DNA of 64,000 nucleotides, taken from assembly GCA_018398765.1 (NCBI GenBank), contig JAHBMJ010001890.1, positions 20,041 to 84,040 on the forward strand, written 5' to 3'. A model generated the notes under the pieces. That model saw nothing but the letters and a program-made list of their open reading frames with translations, ran no database searches and had not been told where the DNA came from. Made by a program: the position numbers and the translations under genes. The stretch comes from Chromera velia (taxonomy: Eukaryota; Sar; Chromeraceae). Below, piece after piece: positions 12,343 through 25,100 of this stretch (the first letter of the stretch is position 1; each line of letters starts with the position of its first letter).

Positions 12343-13065
12343 GCCCTGTACCACTCTAGATACCACTTTAGTAAACCTAGACCTAAAATAAACATGTTGC
12401 TAGACGTGTTGACTACGCTACTACGTAACGCTAGTGACTACGTATATACGTTTTTAGATATTTTTAGGTTTTGTATATTAGATGTTAATTATGAATCGAA
12501 CTTATGATCCTAGTTATGATCCGATGTTTTTTGAAAAAATGACTCAAATGATGATATTATTGAATTCGAAACGTTTGGGGATTTGGATATCTTTGTTTGC
12601 TTTGTCGTTCAATTAATGCATGCATCAGATAATTTCATGAGATTCAGAAGATCCTGGCACTACCTGGCACACCTTGGATGCCACCTCACCTCCTGTGTGG
12701 AATAAAGAGAGTACGCGCCATGCACATGCACTCAGTCCTAGACTCAGGCAGTCGGAAGTGGAAAACAAGACCACAGCATTTCGTGCGCTTCTAGGTGCGC
12801 TTAGTGCACAACAATGTCTGTCTGAGCAAACCCAGGCCTGGCTTGCGGCTTCGAACGTCGTTGAGAAAAAAAAAATTCTCCTCTCTCCAGCTCCTCTCTA
12901 CTCTCGATCTGTCTGAATGAAGTGCTTGCTCGATCGACCCACGCAATTCTGTCATATGATCCCATGAATGTCTTCTGACTGTACCACTCTTAATTGTGCT
13001 CTCTCTGCTCAGTTTTGGGACCTAAAACTCCCCAAAGCCAAAAGTGACGTCTCAAGTGTCCAAGC

Positions 13066-14982
13066 TTACATTTGAAGTTTTGAACGGGGCGGACAGGCGG
13101 AGAGGCAGAGTTTAAACTCCAGACCCCCCCCATTTGTGGCAGCAAGGAGCAGGTCAGGCAAAGGACAGAAATCGGGCCATCCTTTTGAGGCAACAGAGGG
13201 CTCAGAGAAGTCATCTGTACGCTCTCTCTTCGGACACGTCGAAGAGCTGCTTGCACTCCGGTTGAGGACTTCTGTTGAGTACGCAATTGTCGTCAAAGAA
13301 CCCCCAAGGGTCCCCTTCTTGGACAGAAAGACAGACGCAAAGCCATGCTGAGAGTTCCAATTTCCCTGAGGGAAGACCTGAAGAGTCCATGGAGAGAGCT
13401 GCAGATACACAGGCAGGCAGCATACGTGAGCAGGGAGCTAACAGAAAGGAGCAGACCAGAATGCATGTGAAATTAAGCAAATGAATGGATATACGAAGGT
13501 GCATATGGTTGACACGAGTCGGACAGCAGAACTGACACAGAACCTCACGTGACGCGGTCTGTCTGCCTGCACACCCTTGCATGCCTGGAGCATGCATCTG
13601 CTTCTCTTCCCACCCAGGCTTTCTTTTTGAGGTGTATGAACGACTGATTGACAATGGATGCACTGGCTCAACAATTCGATCACAAGAGGGTCTGCTACCT
13701 GATAGAATGGAACTTCACGTAAGAAATGAGAGAGAGCATCGAAAAGAAAAAAGTCGGCGGTCAGACAGGCATGCCTGTCGATGCAGCTCTACTCTGCTCT
13801 GCTCTGCTTTGCCCTGCTGACCTGAAAGATAAATGGGGCGCTCTCGATGCTCTGTCCCTTCCTCTTGATGCCCTGTGCCCTCGAGACAAAGTCCGGGATC
13901 TCGACTGTGATGACTGTCAAGGTCACATGATCTGCATGAGAGAAATCGAGGTGCAATTAAGAAAGGAAAAAAGAATAGAAGGATCGAAAAAAGGCATATG
14001 GAAGACACAGGAAAGTTTGACCTGTACCATGCATCGCCCAGAAAAGTATCACAGCCTTTCAGTTGCACAAGCGATCAAGTGTCACAGTAGGCAGGGAAAA
14101 TCGGGGTTCAATTTGAATTTCAGAGGGGATTCGTTTCCTCTTTGAACAAATAATTCATTCGATCGAAAGGCGGATGACAAAATGCAAAGACTGTACTTGA
14201 CCTTTCGTGCAACTAATGTCAGTCAGGCAACAGTGCCAGTGCACGGCACTGTTTCCAAAATCGTGTCTCCCTCTATCCCAAGTTCTATGCGTTTACACTA
14301 GCTCGTGACTACTCGTTACACAGATGTCTCCATACAGCCGAAGAGAGCCGCTCTTCATTGATCTAACAGGCTGAGCGCCATCATATCGAAAGTGATCGAC
14401 CAGCTGTCACTGTTAATCCATAGGCAAAGCACGAAGAAGTCCGAATCTCTAGCTTCAATTGAATTGCAGTCCCCGTCAGTCATGCCTTGCATGCACTTAC
14501 TTACCTTTGAGTAGTCTATTGGGAGGCTGTGGAACGAGATAGCCCAGGCACCGTCTTGTGCTCTTGCTCTCTTCTTCCCGGCAACGCGCCATCTCCCTTC
14601 GTCTCTTCGTCGCTCCACCCAGCCTCACAGCGTTGCAGTGTTTCTCCAAATGCTTGTCCAACTCCGGCTTCGTTCCTGTAAACTGACATCCCCTGCCGGT
14701 ATTCGAACATTTCCAACGAATGTTCTGGAGGAGATTCAGCATCGTCAAACCCGGCCTCTCGAGTCGGGACACAAACTTGTCACAAGAGGGGCATCTGTGT
14801 GGGAACATGAGCGATTCGACGCAGGGGCGACAGAAGACGTGCTGAGACGGGCAGTCGGTCTTCAAAGGGTCCTCAATAAAGTCCAGACACACCGCACAGA
14901 AGGCGATCTTGGAAAGCTCCTCGGCATCGGTCTCTGCCATCAGGGAAGCATTGAGACCGAGTCGCTTGATGCTTGTCGACAT
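13066..14982 (-). CDS. RING finger / TRAF-type zinc finger / MATH-domain protein, 3 exons
   Basis: Exons on the minus strand: 14982-14505, 13931-13822, 13398-13066. The phases join to give 306 residues. The start is the ATG at 14982; the frame is open further upstream but without another ATG. Exon 1 holds a RING finger (CAVCLDF, then CPSQHVFCRPC, then CPSCDKF) and a TRAF-type zinc finger (CQFTGTKPELDKHLEKHC), followed by basic Arg/Lys-rich sequence. Exon 2 (VEIPDFVSRAQGIKRKGQSI) and the start of exon 3 (WTLQVFPQGN, GFASVFLS) are a MATH/TRAF-C fold. The order RING, TRAF zinc finger, MATH is that of TRAF-family E3 ubiquitin ligases, so ubiquitin transfer with MATH-mediated substrate binding is the likely role. 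After VFLSKK the sequence no longer resembles a MATH domain, so the 3' end is uncertain: a missed intron, or a truncated domain. Confidence 0.8.
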
Positions 14983-15338
14983 GGTCGCTGAAGATGTTAC
15001 TTTTCCTTTATCTTGAGGTCGAGTCTCGTCTCTTTGAATAGAGACGGCAGATGGATGAACAGACACGATTAACTAAATAAATCACAAGAGCGGGAAACCC
15101 GTCCACTGTCTCGAGTCCTTGCAGGAATGGGACAGTGTACGTCAAGGAAGGGGGGGTCTCGATCAAGATTCACATTGGATCGATCACTTTGATTTGTCTC
15201 ATCTTCGTGGCGATTTGAATTTTCCCGTCTCCTTTCGTGCCAGTCGGAGTCAAGCGACTGTGGCCACACAGAAAACTCTTTCTGCTTGCCAGGCCGAGGA
15301 AAAGAGGGAGTGGACAGTGGGTTCCAGTGAGTAACTGC
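14983..15338. other. intergenic between the RING gene and U6
   Basis: This is the upstream region of the minus-strand RING/MATH gene and the 3' flank of U6. I see no further gene. Confidence 0.6.
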
Positions 15339-15340
15339 AA

Positions 15341-15390
15341 AAAAATTGGTACACTTCTCGATTTGTGCGTGTCATCCTTGCGCAGGGGCC

Positions 15391-15422
<32 letters not shown>

Positions 15423-15447
15423 ACAGATGGTACCACCGAAGTGGACC
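15341..15447 (-). ncRNA. U6: U6 spliceosomal snRNA
   Basis: The minus strand carries the U6 core: the ACAGAGA box (GATACAGAGAAGATTAGC), the AGC triad and internal stem-loop region (GCATGGCCCCTGCGCAAGG, ATGACACGCA), and a terminal T run at 15345-15339 fitting Pol III termination. The 5' end folds into a stem-loop, CCAC-UUCG-GUGG flanked by GGU/ACC, as expected for U6. The length of about 107 nt is typical. U6 pairs with the 5' splice site and with U2 in the active spliceosome. No TATA box is evident at the usual distance upstream. Confidence 0.97.
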
Positions 15448-16028
15448 AAAGTAGAGGGGTCTGCCTTTTTGTTCCTTGGCTCCCTCTTTTTGGAAAAGTG
15501 ACTCAAGACCGCGCGCCGCAGGCGCAAAAACTTAATTTCGCGAGCAAACCTATATAGCTGCATGCATGGCACGCGCGCGTCTCGCGCGAAAACGCCAATT
15601 AAATAATTCATCGCGATCTGCATGCACGAAAAAGCGATCTGTATTAATTATCGATCAGACATGTATATATATATATATACGTGCAAACAGCAGACATATA
15701 CACTCAGTGCATAAGCTCAATTGCAGGGTTTTATGCATGTATGTCACTGAGCTTTGGCACGTTCATTGGACATAGAGAGCTTGTCAGCGACTCTGTGCAG
15801 CCAGAACGAGGAAATTCCTAAACACACCAGACTGATCGAGCATACCCAATCGGACAACGCAAGGTCAACAACACTCAATTGTGACAACACTCCGACAGCT
15901 GTGGTCAACTGGCTGACTGACAGGCACACAGGCAGCGTATCAAGCAAGTGGGACTGTTTCTTGTCTTTTCTCACCCTATTTTCTTCTGACGTGAGGAAGC
16001 TGTCGTTACACCAAACAAACTTGAAACG
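15448..16028. other. intergenic between U6 and CFAP61
   Basis: Contains a short (TA)n run near 15664-15680 and the upstream region of CFAP61. No gene seen. Confidence 0.6.
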
Positions 16029-17175
16029 ATGGCAGCCGACGCTGCGACGGGAATGGAGGAGGCTGGCGCCCAAACCTCTCGTTTCCCCGAGGGCGTCGAC
16101 TTCAACGTCAGGCGGGCGGTTTTTGAAGATGCAGACGCCATTATCGCTTTGTACAAACAGACCTTCAACGAGGACGAGCACGATCACCGTTCTGCAGCTT
16201 TGAATGACGAGGAAGGTCTACAGGAAGAAACCGCCGAGGAAGGGTTCCAAAAACTTTTCCCTCACGATCCCAAAAAAGTGCAGGAGCTTCTCGAAATGTC
16301 TTATCTCTGTGTGGTAGCAGAGGAACAAGACGGGTCTGTTGTGGGCTTTGCGGCTTTCGATGACCGTCCTCCTCGGTTCGTTCCAAAGGAGCCATTTGGG
16401 TATCTCTGGGAGGTCTGGATGCAGAGAGCGTACGGAGCACAGATCGCGGGGTTGCATCGTCCGAACAATTCGATTTGGTTGAAGTTCTTTGTGGGACAGA
16501 TCGGAGAGGAACAACAGGTGATGGCCCGGGTGGCAACGACTGTGTTCCTCTCACTGCCGGACCTTGACTACATCCTTCTCCTCATGAAGTCAGCCATCCT
16601 TTTTCGTCTACCAGAACGCCTACTTTGCCCGAGTGTCTTCCTGCTTGTCCACCTTCTTGCCTGTCTGTCTGCTGGGAATGAATAGAAATGCAGAATGCTT
16701 CGTACAGGCCGGCACGGCAGTTGCATTGCGTGCTGTTGTCTTCGTTACGTGAGATCGCAGTGATAAGAGCTTTCTGATGAAGCCTGCGTGTGTGCACGAG
16801 GAAGCGGGGGAGGACGACAGACAGATCGACAGATAGGCGAATGAATGGGCAACTGTGTGCATGGATAAAAGGATGAATGAACGAGTGAGTTAGTGTATGG
16901 ATGAATGAGTAAGTGGGCGAGTACGCGACTGACTGACTGACTGACTGACTGACTGAATAAATGAATGAATGAATGAATGAATGGAAGGATGGATGGATGG
17001 ATGGATGAATGTATGAATGGATGGATGGATGGATGTAGTGAGGAGATCCTGGCTGAGGAGGTTGTGTTTCCCTTTGGGGCCTGCTTTGAGCCTGTCAAGC
17101 CTGCGTTCAACGAGGAGGTGGCCAGCTTCGAGGAACAGAAGGGAAAGGTCGGTCAGTCAGTCACTCACGCACAGA

Positions 17176-17213
<38 letters not shown>

Positions 17214-19051
17214 TCGGAATGTGGAGAGCGGCTGACTCAGTCAGCGTCTCTTTCTATCTTATGGGCAAACCGATGGCTTCATCGTCTGCAGTCACCACCG
17301 TGGATAACTTTCTTCCATTTTGCTGTGGTTTCTCTGTTCCAATGGATCAACTTCGTGTTCCAATGTTGTGCGTTGGTATTCGCCATAGACGAAGATTCAC
17401 TTGCTGTCAAATCTGCACAACACAAAAACATTTCCGTCTCCCTTTTGTTTCCTTTCACGCAGGTGCGAGAGCAGAGGTCTGCCTTGGAGGCGAGGATCAA
17501 GGGAGCAGAGGCAAAAGAGACAGCAGAAGGGGAAGAACCAGTGGAGGAAGACTTTGAGTCTCAAGACGAGGAACTGTCGAGACTCGAGACGGCCCTCTCG
17601 AATCAACAACAAGAACTGTTGTCGTACCAACGCACGGGACAACCAAGAAGAATTGAAGGATTCGTTCCGCCCAAAAGTCTCGTCTGGAGGTCAGCGATGA
17701 AATCGAATGGAAAGGAAGAACCCTTTTTCGTTGGGCAGAAAATTCAGAATCAAGAACGGCAAAAGGAGCCCTCTGTGCCGAAAGAAAGAAGAGCAACTTC
17801 ACTCGCTTCCGCTGCCATCCATCGTCCTTCTCCCCCTTCATTTCCGCTTTATGAAGTGCTTGCTTCTTTTTTCTTCCTTTACAAGCTTTCCGTTACCTTC
17901 TACCATGCCCCCCCATCTTTCACGTTTGTTCCCCTCCCCTTCCCTTTCCCTTTGCGCAGCTGTTCCAAGCAGAGCCTCGTTGCGCCGATGCACGTTCGAA
18001 CCGCAAAGGTGGAGGATCACGACGAATTGGTCACCATCTTCAACGAACAGTCGGAGGTCGTCACGGCAACCTACGGCAGATACTTCATCGCAGAGCTCAT
18101 CGCTGGTCCGTCGTTCATCTCTTAAAAAACAAAAAAAATACTTCATCGCAGAACTCATCGCTGTATGGTCCGTCGGTCTCTGTGTCGACACGATGGTCTA
18201 CCTGATACATGCAGACGAACATGCACGAACGAATGCTTGTGTATTAGGTTGCGCACACAATGAAGTCCTCACACGCCAACACTGACCAATGCTCACAAAC
18301 ACACAGACGTACACAACGGTACGCTTTCGCATGTACAGCAGTAGACAGAAAAAAAGGGCGGCTGCCTCATGGGTTTAGTCTTTCTAATTTCCCGCCTCGG
18401 ATGTCTGCACGTGTGTCTGATTTTTCGTCCTCTGATTCTAGCTTATTTTTTTGTCTCTGCCTTTCTTTCTTTCTTTCTTTCTTGCTTTCTTTGTTTGTTT
18501 GTTTGTTTGTTTGTGCAGCGCAAACGACTGAGGACAGGGCACTTGTCGCCGAAGTGGACGGGAGGGCCCGGGGTCTCCTGAGTGTGACCACCGACGTGGA
18601 TCTGAACCTTTTGTCCCAGTGCTTTGACAACGAGTGCCTCGACTTCTTCGTCAAACCGGCTTACATGGGCAGACTCAGGGATAAGCTGGTCAGTCAAGCA
18701 GTCCGGCAGAACTTTAGGAAGCTGGACACACAGTGGGTAGTTGTCTTTCGTTCTCTGCCTTCGCTCCTTCTCTCTGAGTGTTTTTGCTGCTTTATCCCCT
18801 CCGCTCTGAACTCTTTTGCCGCTCTCTCCTCCCTCAATTTCCTGCTTTCTCCCTTCCTGCAGGCCTTCCTGGAACAGCACCGAGCAGAGGGGGGCACAGA
18901 CGAGGACTCACCGTTCGGCTACACGCGGGGGGACTATCTGCAGATCGCCTTCGCTCAGGTGGACGGAGGGGTGGACGCTCTTCTCGAGCTGGTGCACCCA
19001 AACGACGACCAGCAGATCATTGCGGTCAGTCAGTCAGTCAGACACTGTCTC

Positions 19052-19109
<58 letters not shown>

Positions 19110-22100
19110 GCAGGTAGGCACTCTGTTTCTTTTTCTTTTTTTCTCGCTTCATGTGTACGTTTTCCACAATTTGTTCGTTCTTACTCTTCTGACAAAGCGG
19201 GAGGACTTTAGCAAGGGATGAGGGAGCTCATGTATGGAAGCGTATTTGAGTAATTCAGTGAACCGAAAAAAATGCCTGCCTGAATACCGCTTTTCAGATG
19301 AGCATGTTGACAACCCTCCGAATGGTGGAGCTCTCCGAGGACGTGGCCCACAGAGTCGAGCTGGGGGATTCCGTGTTGACCCTCCTATGGCAGGCCGCCT
19401 ACACAGAGCCCCCGATCGATATAGGGGCGGCTCTGGACCCATCCACCGTGAGGAGGGCAGTGACCACTCTCCAGGCTCTGGATTTTCAAGAGGTCAGACA
19501 GTCAGTAAGGCAGGGAGGGAGGGAGTGAATGAGGATGTTCAGGGATTGGAAAGCTGGGCGCACTGCCCTGACCCGGCGACTCTCGATACGCTGGCTGTGG
19601 GGAAAACATGCAAGTTGGTGCACCATACTTCACATCAATGGTTTTCTTAGGGTAATCTTCAACTTTGACATGCACACCTTACTACTAGCTGCTGCGTTTT
19701 CGTTCTCAAGATTTCCTCTCGGTATATGTGCAGAGCTCAGGATCTTTTTTTCACAAAGCTTCATGTTCTGTCGCCTTCCATAAATCGAGTCCTTGGGCGT
19801 TTTTGTCACTTTTCTTTCCAGCTGCGAAGGGCACAGGTCTGTTTATTCAAAACCTCTTTGCAGCGCAAGCGCGTCGGGTGTCTCCTGACTGACTCTTGGG
19901 GTGCCGTGACGGAGTGCTTCGAGAAAATCTGGCAGGAGTATGTTTTTCAGAAGGAAGCTGCGGCAGCAGAGGAGAAACGAGCAAAGGAGGCAAGCGAGAA
20001 GAAGGACAAGAAAAAGGGAGGAGATGGACAGAAGAAAAGCTCTACACCTCCGAAGGACGCAAAAAAAGGAAACAGTCAGTCGAAAAGCTAGTCAAGCAGT
20101 GAGTCGGTGGGTCGGTCGGTCGGTCAAATTGTCGCGCTGAATGAAGATCTTTTCATGGATCCATGCAAGAGGCTGCGTTTTTGTGCTCTCAATGATCTGA
20201 TCAAAAGCAGGGCTTTTGGTCTCGTTCCCTTTCTGAAGATGCTTGACGGCTTTCCAACCGCGACATTTTTGTTTCAATTGTTTTTGAATACGTCGCACTG
20301 CTCCTGAAAGGCAGCGTGACTGTCCTGCTCTGATCATGTTATGAGACGTGCTTTTTCTTTGTTTACACAATTACAGTCCATGGAATCTGATTCCTTCCGT
20401 TCCTGTCCCTGCCTCCTCGATCGAGGATGCAGATGCGAACCCTGCAGATGCAGCGGAGGAGAAGGAGGAGGAGGACCAGGAAATCCCTTCAGTAGGAATC
20501 CTCCACTTCCTCTCGGCCCTACAGGCACACCCAGATATCAGGATGTCTCAGGTGAGGGAGTGAGTGAGTCTCTCTCTCTCTCTCTGTCTGTCTGTCGGGT
20601 GATATCGGCTTGTCGAGTTTTCGGTTCACGGGACTTTCAATGTGTCAGTGGAGTTTCATAATTTCCTTTTCTCTCCGTTTCTCTGTACTCGTTGAGGGAA
20701 TGTGCTCCTACCTGCGTGCATATCACTAAACGAAACTGTTATCGTCAACATAGTCGTTGCTTTCCGTCTCTGTCTGAATGCCCTCCCCACCCCCTATACG
20801 CTGTTGGATGTCTGCAGGAAGATCTGTCGAATGCATGCGCGTATTCGTTTGTTTTCCCCTGAACAAGAATTCTGTATGAAAATAAACGCTGTTGGTTGTC
20901 TGCAGGAAGATCTGTCGAAGGTCGTGATGGGACTGCACTGGTGGGGCGAGACCTCTCTTGTGTCCCCCACCTCCACCATCACTCGGGACGAATTGAAAGT
21001 CAGTCTGCCTGCCTAGACGTCTGTCTGGGAGCTGCCTTCTTGCTGTCCTGTCGATGTGGCTGCCTGTTTTTCGAACTCATCAGCTTGTCTGTGGACTGCC
21101 TCTGTACTTTCCTGCAAGCCCTTTTCCTTTCCTTTGTATTCATGAACCTTTTTCGGATGGTAGCTCAAGTCTGTCTGTCGGTCTGAATGCAGAGAGGTGC
21201 GGAGCGTCTGGCCAACGCTGAAGAGGACTTCATCCTGATGCAACACGGAACTCCCACATGGCTCCAGCAACTACCTCGGGAGGCCAAAGCCGCAGTCTGT
21301 GTGAACCTCTACTGTCTAGATGCAGATCTCTCCGCACAGTCCGCGGAGTTCCTCGCACCCATCTTCCACCTGTTTCCGGAAAAAGATTGGATCCTCGTCA
21401 CGCAACCCACAACCGCACCCCTGTCGCCCCTACTCAAAAGCTTCACCCTGGTCCCTCCACTTCCAACCAACTCATTCGGACACGCCCTCTTCGCACTGCA
21501 CAGAGGATCTCTCAACGCCGCACCCTCGTGCAGGTCTGTCTGTCAGTTGGTCAGCTGACTAATTCCATCCATTCATCCATCCATCCATCCATCCATCCAC
21601 CCATCCATCAATTCATCCATCCATCCATCCATCCACCCATCCATCCACCCATCCATCAATTCATCCATCCATCCATCCATCCATTCATCCACCCATCCAT
21701 CCATCCATCCATCCATCCATCCATCCATCCATCAATCCTCTTTTTTCTCTCTCTGTGGAGACTGATGTTTTGTAACTAGGTTGGTCATCTGTCAGCTTTC
21801 AGAAACCTCCCAGTGCATGCACGTTCACGCTGGTTTAAGGACCCGGTATGCTTCGGTGATGCGTTCTTTAGAACAGCTCGAGAAAGTACCCTCTTAATTT
21901 CTTTCTGCTTTGCGACTCTATCCTCGTAGTATCTTGTGTGGGGAACCGATTTGCTCAGTCTCCACCAAAGAAAGGAAAGATGATCGGCAAAATGAATAAA
22001 AACATGCGTCAATTCACGTGAACTGACACCTTTGGATGCAGATACATCGAGCCCGGCGACCTCCCTGCGCTCGAACTTCTGGCGGAGGCCCTCGAGGACT

Positions 22101-25100
22101 TCCCCCGTCTGTCCATCCTTGGGGCGGCCAATAAATTCCTGGAAGCCTCAGACGACGGGGCTACAGAGAAGATGAGACAAGAGGCCGTCGCGAACATACC
22201 CTGTCTCGTGGGTGTGGTGGACTCACAGGTGCGTGCGTGCGTCAGTGTAGGAAGGCTTCTAATTCACACGGTGAATCATGCCATGCAGATGATATGAGTC
22301 CCTTTTCCTTTGTCCTTCCTCCATCCACTTCTGGACACCATCTCCATCCTCTCAGGAGTGTGCATGAATCACTTTCCTCCTTGCAGGTCGTTTGCGTGAT
22401 GGCAGGCGAGAGGGCTGCTGACAATGAAGTCGAAGAGTTGAGAAAGTCAGTGAGCGAAATCAATTGCTTCAGAGAGCAATTAAACTATAGAATGGAAGAC
22501 CGTAGCCAGACAGGCAAGCGTACAGAAGCAAGCACACGAGACAGTAGTGAACTTGAAGTGCATTTGATGCCACGCCTCTTCCTATCCTGGACACTATCCT
22601 CTGGTGTCGTGTTCTCTTCTTGCTGGCCAAACGTCACGTTCGTCTGCCAACGAGCCTTTCTGTTTCATGCATGTCTGGCTGTCTTTAAGTGCACCTGCAT
22701 GCATCTGCTTGTATATCCCCCTACACGCCTACCTGCACATGCACACATGCAGGCACTTCGCAATTGACGACTTCATCGTGCACGACCTCCACGTCCCCGA
22801 GCCTGGAGTCCTGAAGGCTCCTATCTGGCTGCGTGCCTTCGCCGTGAATCCCTGCTTTGAGAGATACGCACGGAGGATGATGGGGGAAATGATGCGGTTC
22901 TGCGGGTGTTCGCTGTTACTGATGGAGACCGACATCGAGAGCATCGTCTCCAGAGTGGCTGCAGATGAATTCCTTCAGGTCTGTCGCTTTGGCTCTGATT
23001 ATGTGTTCCTGTGCATTCGTCTGTGTTTCTGGGTGTCAACCTGTCTGGTGTATCTTCTACTACACATCGTCATCGATGTCCGGCCAGAAAACTGATCAAG
23101 AAGCACATCTATCTACCTTTTCAGGTGCTCTCCTATTTTCATTTTTTCATTCTCAGTCAGACTGAAGGAATCGTCGCACATGCATGCGCCTTCCTTCAGG
23201 TACCTGCCCGACACCCTGCGAGAGTGAAAACGCGCAGGAGGGACCCCCCAAAGGTCACCTGCTTCGGGGGCATAGACGCCGACCCAGAAGGCCCCGCCAA
23301 GCACACGAGGCCGATCGACCACGCAGCGGAGAGAGCAGAGGCTCTGGCAAGGAGTCGCATTGCTCTTTCAATGCTCGCACGGAGAGAGGTCGGGAGGGAG
23401 AAACTTCAAGTGACCTCGAGGGTGGTGGTTGTGGGTGCATCTGACTGCGGTGTTTCGTTTCTTGACTCGCTTCTCTCGATGCCTCACATATCTTTCAAAT
23501 CCTTCTCTCTCCTCGCGCCCGGTGCTTTGGAGTACCACCATGCCCATCACCCTCCTCTGCTGGCTGGAAGCGCATCGCACGACATCTCAGATCTGAGAAG
23601 ACTCCTTCTGGAGCTCCGGGTTCGATTGTTGGATGGACGCATGGTGCAGGTGAGTCCAGGAGGAAGTGAAAGAAGCAATGTAGTGAAAAAAAAACAGGAA
23701 TGCAAAGAAAAAAGAAGAGAAACTTCGTTTGGTCACCTCACCCCAACAACTTGGGCAGTCATTCTCCCTGTCATCCTTCCGCTGGCTCTAAAGTGAGCGT
23801 AACACCATCAAACACCTGTTGATAAGCTTTTGTTTCGACACCGAGTTGCCTCTCAGATCATTTTTCCCTCCAAGTTCACTTCCTTCGTGGCTGTCTTCGG
23901 TTTTCCAAGTGAAATGCAGGCCTCCATCCCATCTGAAGAGAATGTGTGTGTGTGTATTACCTTCCCATCCTCCTCCTGCTCCTGTCCGCTTCTGTGCCTT
24001 CCTTCTTACAGGTTGACCGGACGCAGCGTGCCGTTGTTCTCCAGGACGGCACCCTGTTGCCCTACGACTACCTGGTGATTACTGCTGGGCTGCAGGACGA
24101 CTGCCTCCATGCCCTCTCTATCAGGTCCTGGGGGGTTGACCACCTGCCTGAAGGGTTCCGTCACGTCAACGGAGCCATCTCGGCGGCAGATCCGCAAATC
24201 CGGGATCTTCTCGTGAAGGGAGGTGAGTGGGTTGGGGAATTCAGTCGAGTACGGGTAATGTAGTTGTACAAGCATACATATGTGCGCAGCGTATAAAATG
24301 AGCCTTGCATGGGGGTCTAAGTTTGGGAGACTGCGAATCTTTTCCGGAGAGCTTGCCATGCAGAAGTTTTTTTTTAGATAAGAAGGGCTGAGATGCTAAT
24401 TGAATTGCAAGGCCGCACATTGGCCTTCTCTTTTTTGATCAGATTGCGTTCATTCGACTGCGGGCTTATGGAATCGAATGCAAATTGTTTGACGTATCGA
24501 TTGGTGCACAAACTTACTCTTTGATAGGTGCTCACTCCACTTGAAAGTCCACTCGATGATTGTATCTTGTTTACTCCTTTTCTCTAGCTATGCACTTTAT
24601 GGTTTTCTTTCTTTCTTTCTTTCTTTCTGTCTGTGTTCCCACAGGTACTCTGATCAAGTCTCTGATTTGGAACCCCCTCTCTTACGCTGTCGTGTATGGG
24701 AGGTCTCTGGACGCCTACTGTGCTGTGGGGGGGCTGATCGACAGGGGGGTGCCTCCTGAGAAGATCATCATGGTCCTGCCTCCTAGGTGAGTCTGAGGGG
24801 AACAAATGTGTGAGATGATGCTTGACCGAGATCGGATGGGACTGAAATGGACACGTCGCACTTTTTTCCTTTGGTCTTTCCCTTTTTCTTTTTACGTACC
24901 TACCTGATTAAGCTTTCTCTCCTTGCCTCCCTGACTAAGTCTGTGGTTTCTTCTTTAAATCTTTCGTTGTCCTCATGTGCCCTCAGAGAGCGTGCCCCTC
25001 CTGCCCACTGCCACCGTCTGACCGATGAGGGCTTCGTCGAGAACGGAGCTGTAGAGGAGAAGGTGCACCGTCTCCTCAAAGAACTCAGAGTCGTGGTGTT

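Larger units (their letters stand above)
6788..13065. other. intergenic, no gene recognised
   Basis: About 6.3 kb without an exon I can assign. It is rich in TCTG/CTTT microsatellite-like sequence that yields many spurious frames. A small frame at 7352-7438 (28 codons, beginning MATHAVQSL) sits just after a CGCAG and could be a stray exon, but nothing supports it. From about 11560 to 12650 the sequence turns AT-rich, suggesting decayed repeat DNA. A gene made of very small exons cannot be excluded. Confidence 0.5.

Noticed and set aside
14355-14490. Short terminal exon of the RING gene directly after 14505
   Set aside because: It needs a 19- to 52-base intron and adds no domain, whereas splicing to 13931 restores a MATH domain in the correct phase.
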